Shown here piece by piece: positions 34,676 through 42,233 of a DNA stretch of 64,000 nt; positions within the stretch are counted from its first letter, which is position 1; each line of letters starts with the position of its first letter. The position numbers and the translations under genes were made by a program. The stretch comes from Novosphingobium sp. IK01. Its GTDB lineage: Bacteria > Pseudomonadota > Alphaproteobacteria > Sphingomonadales > Sphingomonadaceae. The notes below the pieces were generated by a model, which was not told where the DNA came from, searched no databases, and was given only the letters and a program-made list of their open reading frames with translations. Where the stretch lies: assembly GCF_033242265.1 (NCBI RefSeq), contig NZ_BTFW01000002.1, forward strand, positions 36,815-100,814. Direction: 5' to 3'.

Positions 34676-36222
34676 GCCGCGACCGCCGCACGCGAGGCCG
34701 AGCGGGGCAGGAGGATGGCGGCGACGTTGATCGCGAACAGGAAGTGGCCGAGCGTCATGATCGCACCGCCGAGCGAGCGGCCCTCGAGGAACGGCTTCAG
34801 CAGGATCACGCTCGCCGAGAAGGGGCGCGAGGCGTCAAGCATCGCCTCGCCTTCGAGCCAGCCGCCGATCGTCAGCGCCGTGAAATAGAGCGCGAAGCCC
34901 ACGACCACGCACCAGAAGTGCGCCGCGATCAGCCCCGGCCACGGCCATGGTCGCCCGGTGATCCGCGGCATCATGTAGTAGACACCGCCGAACATGATGA
35001 AGCTGGCAAAGCCATAGGCGCCGAGATGGGCATGGCCGATCGTGAACTGGGTGAAGTGCGTGACGGTGTTGATCGAGCGCAGCGCCTCCAGCGATCCCTC
35101 GAACGAGGCGAGCGTGTACATGACCGCGCCGAGCGACACGAAGCGCAGCGGCAACGAGGCGCGGAACGCCCACAAGTTCCGCGCGACGACGACGTGCTGG
35201 TTGATGGCGACCGCGAGCACAGGCACGAACATCATCACGCTCTGCACGACCGAGAGCGTCACGACCCAGGTCGGCACGGGGCCGCCGATCAGGTGGTGGA
35301 TGCCGACCTGGCTGTAGAACAGCGCCAGCGCCCAAAAGCCGAGCAGCGAGAGCGCATAGGAATAGACCGGCTTGCCGATGATCTTGGGGATGAAATAATA
35401 GGCCGCGCCGAGCCCGAGCGGGGTCAGCCACAGGCCGAGCACGTTGTGCGCGAACCACCAGTTGACCGTGGCCTGCTCGGCCCCGACGAAGACGTAGGGG
35501 ATGTTGGCGATGATGAAGAGAGCCGGAAACCACATCATCGCGGCGAGGTAATACCAGCCCGAGACGTAGATATGCTCGACCTCGCGCGAGAAGGCCGTGC
35601 GCAGCAGCGGAAAGACCGTGAGCGCGCCGCCGACCGCGAGCAGCCCGTCGATCTGCCACGGGATCTCCAGCCATTCCTCGCCGTCGTTCCATCCGCTGGC
35701 AATCGCGATCAGCCCGGCGACGAGGCCGATGTTCCACAGCGCCGCGCCCCAGGTGACGAACCCCGCCGATCGCAGTGGCGTCCGGAACAGGCGCGGCGTG
35801 ATCCAGGTCGCGGTGGCGATGCCCGCCAGCGACAGCCAACCATAAATGACGAGGGTGAGGTGGAGCGTGCGGAGCCGCCCGAAGGTCAGCGCCGCGCTGC
35901 CGTCGAGCCAGTCGGGCATGTGAAGCTTGAGCGATGCGATCAGGCCGAAGACCGAGCCCAGCACCAGCCACAGCACCGCGGCGACGAGCAGGAGGGTGAC
36001 GGGTCGCGCCGTCGACGCATCGATCGCTGTACGCTCGCGGTCGATCGCCTCGCCCGACACGGTCGGATCGTCGAGTTCGCCTTCCTCGTCCTCGTGGAAG
36101 ATCACCCGCGCCTGGCGCTGGCCGAAGGCGAACTGGCCGCTCGAGATCGCCCAGATCAGCGCCGCCAGCCCCGCCACCGAGACGAGGAAGCTAATCGTCA
36201 GGAAGAGGCCGATGGTCAGCAC
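34672..36222 (-). CDS. ccoN: cbb3-type oxidase subunit I with CcoS-like N-terminal extension
   Basis: From the GTG at 36222 the product has about 516 residues. The first 50 (TISFLVSVAGLAALIWAIS, SGQFAFGQRQARVIF, then an acidic EDEEGELDD) resemble CcoS, a small assembly protein for cbb3 oxidases normally encoded separately. The rest is a heme-copper oxidase subunit I: HLTLVIYGW, WWFAHNVLGLWLTPLGLGAA for CuB, GIHHLIGGPVP, and HFTQFTIGHAHLGAYGF for the hemes. An in-frame TTG at 36285 is less likely. The fusion reading is mine and should be checked by alignment. Confidence 0.85.
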   Translation of the reverse strand: MLTIGLFLTISFLVSVAGLAALIWAISSGQFAFGQRQARVIFHEDEEGELDDPTVSGEAIDRERTAIDASTARPVTLLLVAAVLWLVLGSVFGLIASLKLHMPDWLDGSAALTFGRLRTLHLTLVIYGWLSLAGIATATWITPRLFRTPLRSAGFVTWGAALWNIGLVAGLIAIASGWNDGEEWLEIPWQIDGLLAVGGALTVFPLLRTAFSREVEHIYVSGWYYLAAMMWFPALFIIANIPYVFVGAEQATVNWWFAHNVLGLWLTPLGLGAAYYFIPKIIGKPVYSYALSLLGFWALALFYSQVGIHHLIGGPVPTWVVTLSVVQSVMMFVPVLAVAINQHVVVARNLWAFRASLPLRFVSLGAVMYTLASFEGSLEALRSINTVTHFTQFTIGHAHLGAYGFASFIMFGGVYYMMPRITGRPWPWPGLIAAHFWCVVVGFALYFTALTIGGWLEGEAMLDASRPFSASVILLKPFLEGRSLGGAIMTLGHFLFAINVAAILLPRSASRAAVAA

Positions 36223-36378
36223 GTGAGGTCGACGATCCTTTCGAGGGTGACTGAACGCTAGCCGCGCAACCAGCGCGGCGTCCAATCATGATTTTCGATC
36301 GGAACGGTCGCCAGAAGCTGTTGGTATTCAACGGGAGCGAAGCATAGCTTCGCGAACAAGAGACAACAGGAGGCGTCG
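36223..36378. promoter_or_regulatory. Divergent promoter region of the oxidase and DsrE operons
   Basis: A 156-bp gap between the minus-strand ccoN operon and the plus-strand DsrE operon. It must hold both promoters. A clear GGAGG ribosome site precedes 36379, and GAAAGGA lies upstream of the ccoN GTG. I do not see a convincing FNR or Fur box. Confidence 0.45.
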
Positions 36379-36936
36379 ATGAGGACGATGATGAAGACGA
36401 TGATGGCGGGGGCGCTGCTGGCGTCCGCGGGGACGGCGATGGCAGCTGACATGCCGCCGGGGTTCTGGACGACGCCGACGATCCAGGGCTACGGCAAGAT
36501 CCATTATCTGGCGAACGCGGCCTACAAGCCCGACCCCAAGCAGACCTACCGCATCGTCTTCGCGGTGACGCAGGGCGCAAAGTCACCCGGCGACGTCAAC
36601 GCCTCGCTCGATCACGTCGCGCGGACGGTCAACCTGTACGTTGCGGCCGGCGTGCCGCTCGATCACCTGAAGTTCGTCGCGATCACCTACGGTCCGGCGA
36701 CGCCACTGACGCTCGACGACGCGCAATATCGCGCCAAGTTCGGCGTCGCCAATCCCAACCTTCCGCTGATCGCGGAGCTTCGCAAGGCGGGGGTCGACGT
36801 CGCCGTCTGCGCTCAGGCGGTCGCCGAGCACGACTTCCAGTACGACTGGGTCGACAAGCGGGTGACGCTCGCGCTGTCGGGTCTCACCACCGTTACCACG
36901 CTGGAGCATCAGGGCTACGACCTGATGCAACTGTGA
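36379..36936 (+). CDS. Secreted DsrE-family protein
   Basis: The 185-residue protein has a signal peptide (MKTMMAGALLASAGTAMA) and a DsrE/DsrF-like fold: YRIVFAVTQGA, SLDHVARTVNLYVAAGVP, FVAITYGPATPLTLDD, and a C-terminal cysteine in VDVAVCAQAVAEHD. DsrE-like proteins handle sulfur in persulfide form, and periplasmic versions occur beside sulfur-oxidising and cytochrome genes. It is the first gene of the operon divergent from the oxidase, with a strong ribosome site. The role is inferred from family and context. Confidence 0.8.
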   Translation: MRTMMKTMMAGALLASAGTAMAADMPPGFWTTPTIQGYGKIHYLANAAYKPDPKQTYRIVFAVTQGAKSPGDVNASLDHVARTVNLYVAAGVPLDHLKFVAITYGPATPLTLDDAQYRAKFGVANPNLPLIAELRKAGVDVAVCAQAVAEHDFQYDWVDKRVTLALSGLTTVTTLEHQGYDLMQL

Positions 36937-36958
36937 CCTTCGACCAGGGAGACAATCA

Positions 36959-37951
36959 ATGGCAAGCACATGGCGCGCGGCGATCGCCGCGCTGGCGCTG
37001 ACGGCCGCGACTGGCGTTCCGGCGATGGCGCAGGACAAGAAGGTGGAGAGCGTAACCGACCTCGGCGTTTATCCGCCGTGGCAGGAAGGGCGCAACGACG
37101 ACGCGGTCGATCGCGGCTTCGGCTTCACGATCGCGGACGCCGACAATCTCGCCGACTTCCACGGCAATCCCCAGAACCCGCTGCTGTCGCTCTACGTCGG
37201 CGGCAATTATTTCTTCGCGATGGCGCCGCTGGTCGCCGCGTTCGAGGCGAAATATCCCGAGTATCGCGGGCGGCTGTATTGGGAGACGATCCCGCCGGGG
37301 CTGCTGGTCCGCCAGATGCAGGCGGGTGGTACCGTCACCGTCGGCAACATGACGTGGACGGTGAAGCCCGACGTCTATCTCGCCGGCGAGAAGGCGGTCG
37401 AGAAGCAGATCGAGGCGGGGCTGCTCCAGGGGCCGGTCGTTCCCTACGCCACCAACACGCTCGCGATCATGGTGCCCAAGGGCAACCCGGCGGGCATCAA
37501 GGGGCTCGCCGATCTGGGGCGGCCCGGCGTCAAGCTCGCCATGCCCAACCCCGAGTTCGAGGGGATCGCCCGGCAGATCGAGGCGTCGCTGACCAAGGCG
37601 GGAGGCGCGTCGCTCGCCGACGCCGTCTATAAGACCAAGGTCCAGGACGGCTCTACCCAGCTCACCCACATCCACCACCGGCAGACGCCGCTCTGGCTGA
37701 TGCAAGGCAAGGCCCAGGCCGGGGTGACATGGCAATCGGAGGTCGAGTTCCAGAAGCAGGCGGGACACCCCATTGAGGGCGTCGATATTCCCGCGGCCGA
37801 CAACACCACCGCGATCTACGCCGGCGCCGTGGCGAAGAATGCGGCTCACCCCGAGGCAGCGCGCCGGTGGCTAGCCTTCGTGCGCTCGCCCGAAGGGCTG
37901 GCGATCTTCGAACGCTACGGGTTCAAGCCATATACCGGAGCAGCGAAGTGA
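36959..37951 (+). CDS. Periplasmic binding protein 1, ModA-like
   Basis: A 330-residue secreted protein (ALALTAATGVPAMAQDKK) of the periplasmic-binding superfamily. LSLYVGGNYFFAMAPLVAAF gives the ligand-binding first strand. TNTLAIMVPKGNPAGIKGLADL and VKLAMPNPEFEGIARQIE are typical of oxyanion-binding proteins. No permease or ATPase gene follows, only a second binding protein, so it is orphaned from an ABC transporter here. It may act as a sensor or scavenger. The ligand cannot be assigned. Confidence 0.7.
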   Translation: MASTWRAAIAALALTAATGVPAMAQDKKVESVTDLGVYPPWQEGRNDDAVDRGFGFTIADADNLADFHGNPQNPLLSLYVGGNYFFAMAPLVAAFEAKYPEYRGRLYWETIPPGLLVRQMQAGGTVTVGNMTWTVKPDVYLAGEKAVEKQIEAGLLQGPVVPYATNTLAIMVPKGNPAGIKGLADLGRPGVKLAMPNPEFEGIARQIEASLTKAGGASLADAVYKTKVQDGSTQLTHIHHRQTPLWLMQGKAQAGVTWQSEVEFQKQAGHPIEGVDIPAADNTTAIYAGAVAKNAAHPEAARRWLAFVRSPEGLAIFERYGFKPYTGAAK

Positions 37952-38694
37952 AAGCGGCGCTGCTCGCGGCGGTGACGATGCTCGGAATGGGCCCGCCGGC
38001 GTTGGCCGAGACGATCCACGTCTACGGCCCCGGTGGTCCCGCCCCGGCGATGAAGGAGGCGGCGGCGACCTTTGGCAAGGTCAACGGCGTCGAGGTGATC
38101 ATCACCGCCGGTCCGACCCCGCAATGGTCCAACGCGATGAAGACGGACGGCGACATCGTCTATAGCGGCTCAGAGGTCATGATGAGCGACTTCGTGTCGA
38201 CCTTCGACGGCCTCGTGCTGCCCGATACGGTCACGCCGCTCTATCTGCGTCCGGCGGGCATCCTGGTCCGTCCCGGCAACCCCAAGCATATCGGGGGTTT
38301 TGCCGATCTGTTGAAGCCAGGAATCAGGATCGCGGTCGTCGACGGCGCCGGGCAGCAGGGCATGTGGGAGGACATTGCTGGCCGCAACGGCGACATCGCG
38401 ACGGTCAAGGCGTTCCGTCGCAACATCGTGCTCTATGGCAAGAACACCGCGCTGGCGCTCAAGGGCTGGAAGGCCGACCCGACGATCGACGCGTGGGTGA
38501 CCTTTCCGATCTGGGCAAAGGCAAATCCCGGTGTCGCCGACGTGGTGCCGCTGGACGCGAACCGGCTCGTCTACCGGGATGCGGGCGTCGCGCTGACGAC
38601 GCGCGGGCAGGGCAAAGCCGGCGCACAGGCATTCGTCCGATTCCTTGCTGGGCCGCAAGGGGCTGCTATCTTCCGGAAGTGGGGCTGGCAGTAA
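37948..38694 (+). CDS. Periplasmic binding protein 2, ModA/oxyanion-like
   Basis: A 248-residue secreted protein starting with GTG that overlaps the stop of the first binding protein. The signal peptide ends near GPPALAETI. IHVYGPGGPAPAMKEAAATF and ILVRPGNPKHIGGFADLLKP are the conserved ModA-like blocks, and the end (GPQGAAIFRKWGWQ) matches the family. Two tandem orphan binding proteins without transporter subunits is unusual. The pair lies upstream of a truncated chromate transporter and TauE/SafE. Confidence 0.7.
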   Translation: MKAALLAAVTMLGMGPPALAETIHVYGPGGPAPAMKEAAATFGKVNGVEVIITAGPTPQWSNAMKTDGDIVYSGSEVMMSDFVSTFDGLVLPDTVTPLYLRPAGILVRPGNPKHIGGFADLLKPGIRIAVVDGAGQQGMWEDIAGRNGDIATVKAFRRNIVLYGKNTALALKGWKADPTIDAWVTFPIWAKANPGVADVVPLDANRLVYRDAGVALTTRGQGKAGAQAFVRFLAGPQGAAIFRKWGWQ

Positions 38695-38709
38695 GGCCGT
38701 GTCGTCTCG

Positions 38710-39204
38710 ATGGACGCGCGCGATCAGCCGATCCGCGCGAATATCGCGGCTCCGCTGAGATCCGCAACTCATCACGTCCTCACCGACAAGCAGCTCAACG
38801 AAGCCGTCGTCATCACGCGCAGCTCGCCCGGCCCGGTCGGGCTCTATGTGGTCAGCGTCGGCTATTTCGTGGCCGGCATCCCGGGCGCCATCGCCGGATG
38901 GCTGGCGATGGTGACGCCGGCGGGACTCATCATCCCGCGGGTCCACCTCGTCGGCCGGCGCATGGAGCATCCCCGCGTGCGCTCGGTCCTCCAGACCGTG
39001 GTGATCGCCAGCGCCGGGCTGCTGCTCGCCGCTGCCATCCCGCTCGCCAGGGACGGGCTGACCGATCCGGTCACGATCGTCATCGCCGTCGTCAGCCTGG
39101 CGCTGCTGTTCGCCACCAAGCTCGACACGCTCTGGATCATCCTCGGCGCGGCAATGACGTCGCTGACTACCTCGGCGATCGGCGCCGTTCCTCTCCTCCA
39201 TTAG
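38710..39204 (+). CDS. chrA: Chromate transporter ChrA half-protein, N-terminally shortened
   Basis: A 164-residue membrane protein with the CHR signature second half: DKQLNEAVVITRSSPGPVGL, YFVAGIPGAIAGWLAMVTPA, then two hydrophobic helix pairs. A normal short-chain CHR protein of about 190 residues begins with a glycine-rich FGGG segment that is missing here. The N-terminus (MDARDQPIRANIAAPL) does not resemble it. No N-terminal partner gene is adjacent. It may be a damaged remnant or a divergent half. Chromate transport is the family function. Confidence 0.55.
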   Translation: MDARDQPIRANIAAPLRSATHHVLTDKQLNEAVVITRSSPGPVGLYVVSVGYFVAGIPGAIAGWLAMVTPAGLIIPRVHLVGRRMEHPRVRSVLQTVVIASAGLLLAAAIPLARDGLTDPVTIVIAVVSLALLFATKLDTLWIILGAAMTSLTTSAIGAVPLLH

Positions 39205-39212
39205 GCGATCCG

Positions 39213-39953
39213 TTGGACACCTATACCCTGCTCGCGATCTGCGCCCTGCTCGGGCTCGGCGCTCTCCTCTACACCTCGGTCGGACACGCCGGGGCGTCCG
39301 CCTACATAGCCATCATGGCGCTGTTCAGCCTCGCCCCGGCGACAATCCGACCGGCCGCGCTGGTCCTCAACATCATGGTCGCCTCGTTCACCTCGTGGCG
39401 GTTCATCCGCGCCGGCCAATTCGATGGGCGACGCCTTCTTCCCTTTCTGATCGGCTCCCTGCCGCTCGCTTTCATCGGCGGGCGCATCACCTTGCCGGGC
39501 GCGACCTACCGGCCGCTGATCGGTATCGTCCTCCTGATCGCCGGTGTGCGACTGCTCTGGCCACGACCGATGAAGCGGCAGGACGAAATCACGACACCGC
39601 CGCCTGCTGCCGGGGTCGCGAGCGGCGCCGCGATCGGGCTGCTCTCCGGGCTGACCGGCACCGGAGGCGGCATCTTTCTCAGCCCGCTGCTCATCATGGC
39701 GGGCTGGTCGAGCGCGCGGATGGCAAGCGGCATCGCAGCCGTGTTCATCCTGGCGAACTCGATTGCCGGCCTCGCCGGCAACCTGTCGAGCGTCGGACAC
39801 CTGCCGCCCGAATTACCTTGGTTCATGGTGTCGGTTGCGATTGGCGCGGTGATCGGCACATCGCTGGGGGTGACACGCCTGCCTGCACATCGCCTTCTGC
39901 AGGCGCTCGGTGTCGTATTGCTGGTTGCGGCGGGGAAGCTGATCCTGACCTGA
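39213..39953 (+). CDS. TauE/SafE-family sulfite/organosulfonate exporter
   Basis: A 246-residue membrane protein with the duplicated TauE/SafE pattern: LLGLGALLYTSVGHAGASAY at the start, RPAALVLNIMVASFTSWRFI, and ASGAAIGLLSGLTGTGGGIF, LSPLLIMAGWSSARMASGIA in the second half. The family exports sulfite, sulfoacetate or related compounds. The start codon is TTG at 39213, 9 bp after the ChrA stop. It fits the sulfur theme of the DsrE, TsdA-like and TDT genes. Confidence 0.85.
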   Translation: MDTYTLLAICALLGLGALLYTSVGHAGASAYIAIMALFSLAPATIRPAALVLNIMVASFTSWRFIRAGQFDGRRLLPFLIGSLPLAFIGGRITLPGATYRPLIGIVLLIAGVRLLWPRPMKRQDEITTPPPAAGVASGAAIGLLSGLTGTGGGIFLSPLLIMAGWSSARMASGIAAVFILANSIAGLAGNLSSVGHLPPELPWFMVSVAIGAVIGTSLGVTRLPAHRLLQALGVVLLVAAGKLILT

Positions 39954-40011
39954 TGGAGCGCGATCAGGGCGCCAATGATCGCCCTCAAGGATGCAGGTGG
40001 TGATTGTTCTC

Positions 40012-40212
40012 TCACGTTTCGGCCGGCGCCTCGGTCTGGATCGTGCAATGTTCGATGCCGAACCGGCGGTCGAGCGTATCTCGACTATCTTCCTGACCGC
40101 ATCGGCATCGACGCCTTCGGCGAAGGTGACGCGCGCTGTGCAGGTGATGTCATCCGACGAAATCCATCAGACATGGAGGTCGCGAACTCCGCGACGCCGG
40201 ACGATAAACAAT
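40012..40212 (-). pseudogene. Decayed CDF (CzcD-like) cation exporter, 3' end
   Basis: On the minus strand GVRDLHV, then a TGA stop, then WISSDDITCTARVTFAEGVD in one frame and LDRRFGIEHCTIQTEAPAET-stop in another reconstruct the C-terminal domain of cation diffusion facilitators (LHVW ... H.TIQ.E). A stop codon and a frameshift interrupt it, and everything upstream is missing at the ISNCY border. It is a relic of a heavy-metal efflux gene. Confidence 0.65.
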
Positions 40213-40264
40213 GATGCAACTGACTCACCAACTTTACATAATCTATGTTATCGAACTGGCAGCT

Positions 40265-41450
40265 TGTAAGTGCCAAGTACAAATGACACCAGCCCGCTAG
40301 ATAGAAATGGCACTCTTTGTACCATCGACGGGCTGTCGGTGTCATAGCCGTTCTCGGCAACGAGGACGCGCATTGTATGACGGTGCTGGCGATGAGTGCT
40401 GCTGAGATTACCCGGTTCGACACGCTGATGCGGCTCGACCGCGGCGAGATCCGGGTTACGGACGCGATGGAGCTGCTCGGCCTTGCCAGGCGGCAGGTTT
40501 ACCGGCTGCTGAGCCGCCTGCGAGAGGACGGCGCGAGCGGCCTGGTGTCGCGCAAGCGAGGACGCCCGAGCAACCGACGCTACAGCGACGCCTTCCGCGC
40601 CGAGGTGGCCACTCTGGTGCGCGAGCACTACGCCGACTTCGGACCGACGCTGGCGCGCGAGTACCTCGCCGAGCGCCATGGCATCGGCCTGTCGCGCGAG
40701 ACCCTGCGGCGCATCATGCTGGAGGCCGGGCTGTGGCAGGACCGTGCGGCCAAGCGCCCTCGCCCGTACCAGCCCCGCTACCGGCGCGACTGCCGCGGCG
40801 AGCTCATCCAGGTCGACGGCTCCAAGCACTGGTGGTTCGAGGGCCGCGGTCCGCAATGCACGCTCCTGGTCTTCATCGACGATGCCACCAGCGAGCTTAT
40901 GCACCTTGAGATGGTCGGCAGCGAGAGCACCTTCTCGTACATGCGCGCGACAAGGACCTATCTCGAGCGGCACGGCAAGCCGGTCGCCTTCTACACGGAC
41001 AAGCACAGCGCCTTCCGCAACAACACGGCCTCGGCAAAGGGCGACGGCATGACCCACCTCGGCCGTGCGCTGTACCGGCTCAACATCGAGCTGATCTGCG
41101 CGAACTCGCCGCAGGCGAAGGGACGCGTCGAGCGAGTCAATGCGACGCTGCAGGACCGCCTGGTCAAGGCCATGCGGCTCCACCGCATCTCCACCATCGA
41201 CCAAGCCAACGCCTTCCTCCCCTCCTACATGGCGCAGCACAATCGTCGGTTCGCCAAGGCGCCGTTCGACCCGCGCGACCTTCACCGGCCGCTGGCCATC
41301 CACGATGACCTTGAGGCGGAGCTGGTCTGGCGCGAGCAGCGCACCGTCACCGGCGCCCTCACCTTGCACTACAACAAGGTCATGTTCATCCTTGTGCCCT
41401 CGCCTGCGACGAAGGCGCTCGCGCGGAAGAAAGTGGACGTGTGCGAGTAA
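40265..41450 (+). mobile_element. ISNCY-type insertion sequence, 3'-truncated
   Basis: The left noncoding end begins around 40265 (CTTGTAAGTGCCAAGTACAAATG) and the transposase runs to the right junction near 41450, where sequence changes to a secreted-protein fragment. The left border is placed only approximately and no right repeat is present. It separates the decayed CDF gene from the ArsR-like fragment. Confidence 0.5.
40377..41450 (+). pseudogene. ISNCY-family transposase, C-terminally truncated
   Basis: A 357-codon frame with an N-terminal helix-turn-helix (RVTDAMELLGLARRQVYRLL, SRLREDGASGLVSRKRGRP). The rve-type DDE core has LIQVDGSKHWWFEGRG with the first Asp, FYTDKHSAF with the second, and QAKGRVERVNATLQDRLVK with the glutamate. 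The C-terminus ends abruptly (RKKVDVCE) without the usual 40-80 residue tail because the element is cut at about 41450. The catalytic core is intact but the element is incomplete. Confidence 0.75.
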
Positions 41451-41451
41451 C

Positions 41452-41528
41452 TGGGCCAGGGCCGCTACCGATCCACAGGCCAGAGCCACGATTGAAACAA
41501 CCTGTCCGAGCTTCTTCATCCGTATCAT
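41452..41528 (-). pseudogene. N-terminal fragment of a secreted protein
   Basis: A signal-peptide-like start (MKKLGQVVSIVALACGSVAA, then LAQ) with a ribosome site AGGAAAAGGG precedes the junction with the ISNCY element. Only about 26 codons survive. It follows the ArsR-like fragment on the same strand, so it was probably the second gene of a metal- or arsenic-related operon. Confidence 0.45.
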
Positions 41529-41585
41529 CCCTTTTCCTGGAGGCGCGAAGCCGCCTTGTTCGGATGCCAGCCTCGACCTGGTCGT

Positions 41586-41694
41586 TCAGGCGGCACGGCA
41601 GGCGAGCAGTTCGTCGGCAAGGGGGTGACACAGTTCGGCCCGCCCTTCGCAACAGTCCTTCACCAGAAACAGCATAAGCCCGCGCAGCGCATCG
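41586..41694 (-). pseudogene. C-terminal fragment of an ArsR-like regulator
   Basis: About 36 codons, DALRGLMLFLVKDCCEGRAE through LACRAA and a stop. This resembles the cysteine-bearing C-terminal end of ArsR-family repressors (L..FL..DCC.G). Upstream the frame enters an IS6-type end, so the DNA-binding domain is gone. The identification rests on a short match. Confidence 0.4.
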
Positions 41695-41771
41695 GGCTCT
41701 GTTGCAAACTCTGACACGGTTTCCAAGATTGGGCTCATGTACTGTCAAGGTCAGTTGCGATGAACGATTTC
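41695..41771. mobile_element. IS6-family-like terminal remnant
   Basis: GGCTCTGTTGCAAA at 41695-41708 matches the terminal repeat typical of IS6/IS26-group elements such as IS6100. The 63 bp that follow would be the element's interior, cut off by the IS21 copy at 41772. It abuts the ArsR-like fragment exactly. No transposase remains. Confidence 0.5.
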
Positions 41772-41983
41772 TGTCAACACCGGGATAAAAACGGGCCAGG
41801 CACCGGTTTAAAAAGGGGCCAGTTGGGTTGAATAAAAAGCCCCATGGTTGAGGCTGGACAGCATCGGCAGCGGGGAAGCGGCTGTAGCGGAGCGGAAGCC
41901 GATTTCCCGCTGCCGATGGCCGCCTTTTGTCAGATCATTTTGCCTCCCCCTTGTCCTTCTGGCGCTTGCGGCTGCTGGTGAGG
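41772..41983 (-). mobile_element. IS21-family element, truncated second copy
   Basis: These 212 bp are identical to 7484-7695, the left end of the complete IS21 element including the last codons of istB. The copy ends where IS110-family transposase sequence begins. It shows the IS21 element was present twice, giving the island a second internal recombination site. Confidence 0.95.
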
Positions 41984-42186
41984 TGCGTTTCGTCGGCACG
42001 GTCGCCAACGAGGACGATGCGATCAGGAATCTGGTCAAGCGGCTGACTGGACCGGGCGTGACGTTGAACGTCTGTTACGAAGCTGGTCCCTGCGGGTATG
42101 GCTTGCATCGGCTGCTGACGAAGCTGGGACAGAATTGCATCGTCATCGCCCCCTCGATGATGCCGCGGCGCCCGGGTGACCATGTA
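41984..42186 (+). pseudogene. IS110-family transposase, 5' part (split by Tn-C)
   Basis: The frame reads VRFVGTVANEDDAIRNLVKR and CYEAGPCGYGLHRLLTKLGQ to MMPRRPGDHV. It is the N-terminal DEDD (RuvC-like) domain of IS110 transposases, lacking roughly the first 30 residues at the IS21 junction. The final five bases are the ATGTA target site of Tn-C. Joining to 48698 restores PGDHV-KTDRRDAMTLARLL in frame. Confidence 0.9.
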
Positions 42187-42233
42187 GGCCTCGGTGCATT
42201 ATTGGGACACAGATATACGGTAGCGCCGTAGCG

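Noticed and set aside
34744..36261. A 505-codon open frame on the plus strand opposite subunit I of the oxidase.
   Set aside because: It is a GC-rich shadow of ccoN, with Arg/Glu/Asp-rich sequence and no motif. The minus-strand gene has clear oxidase signatures.
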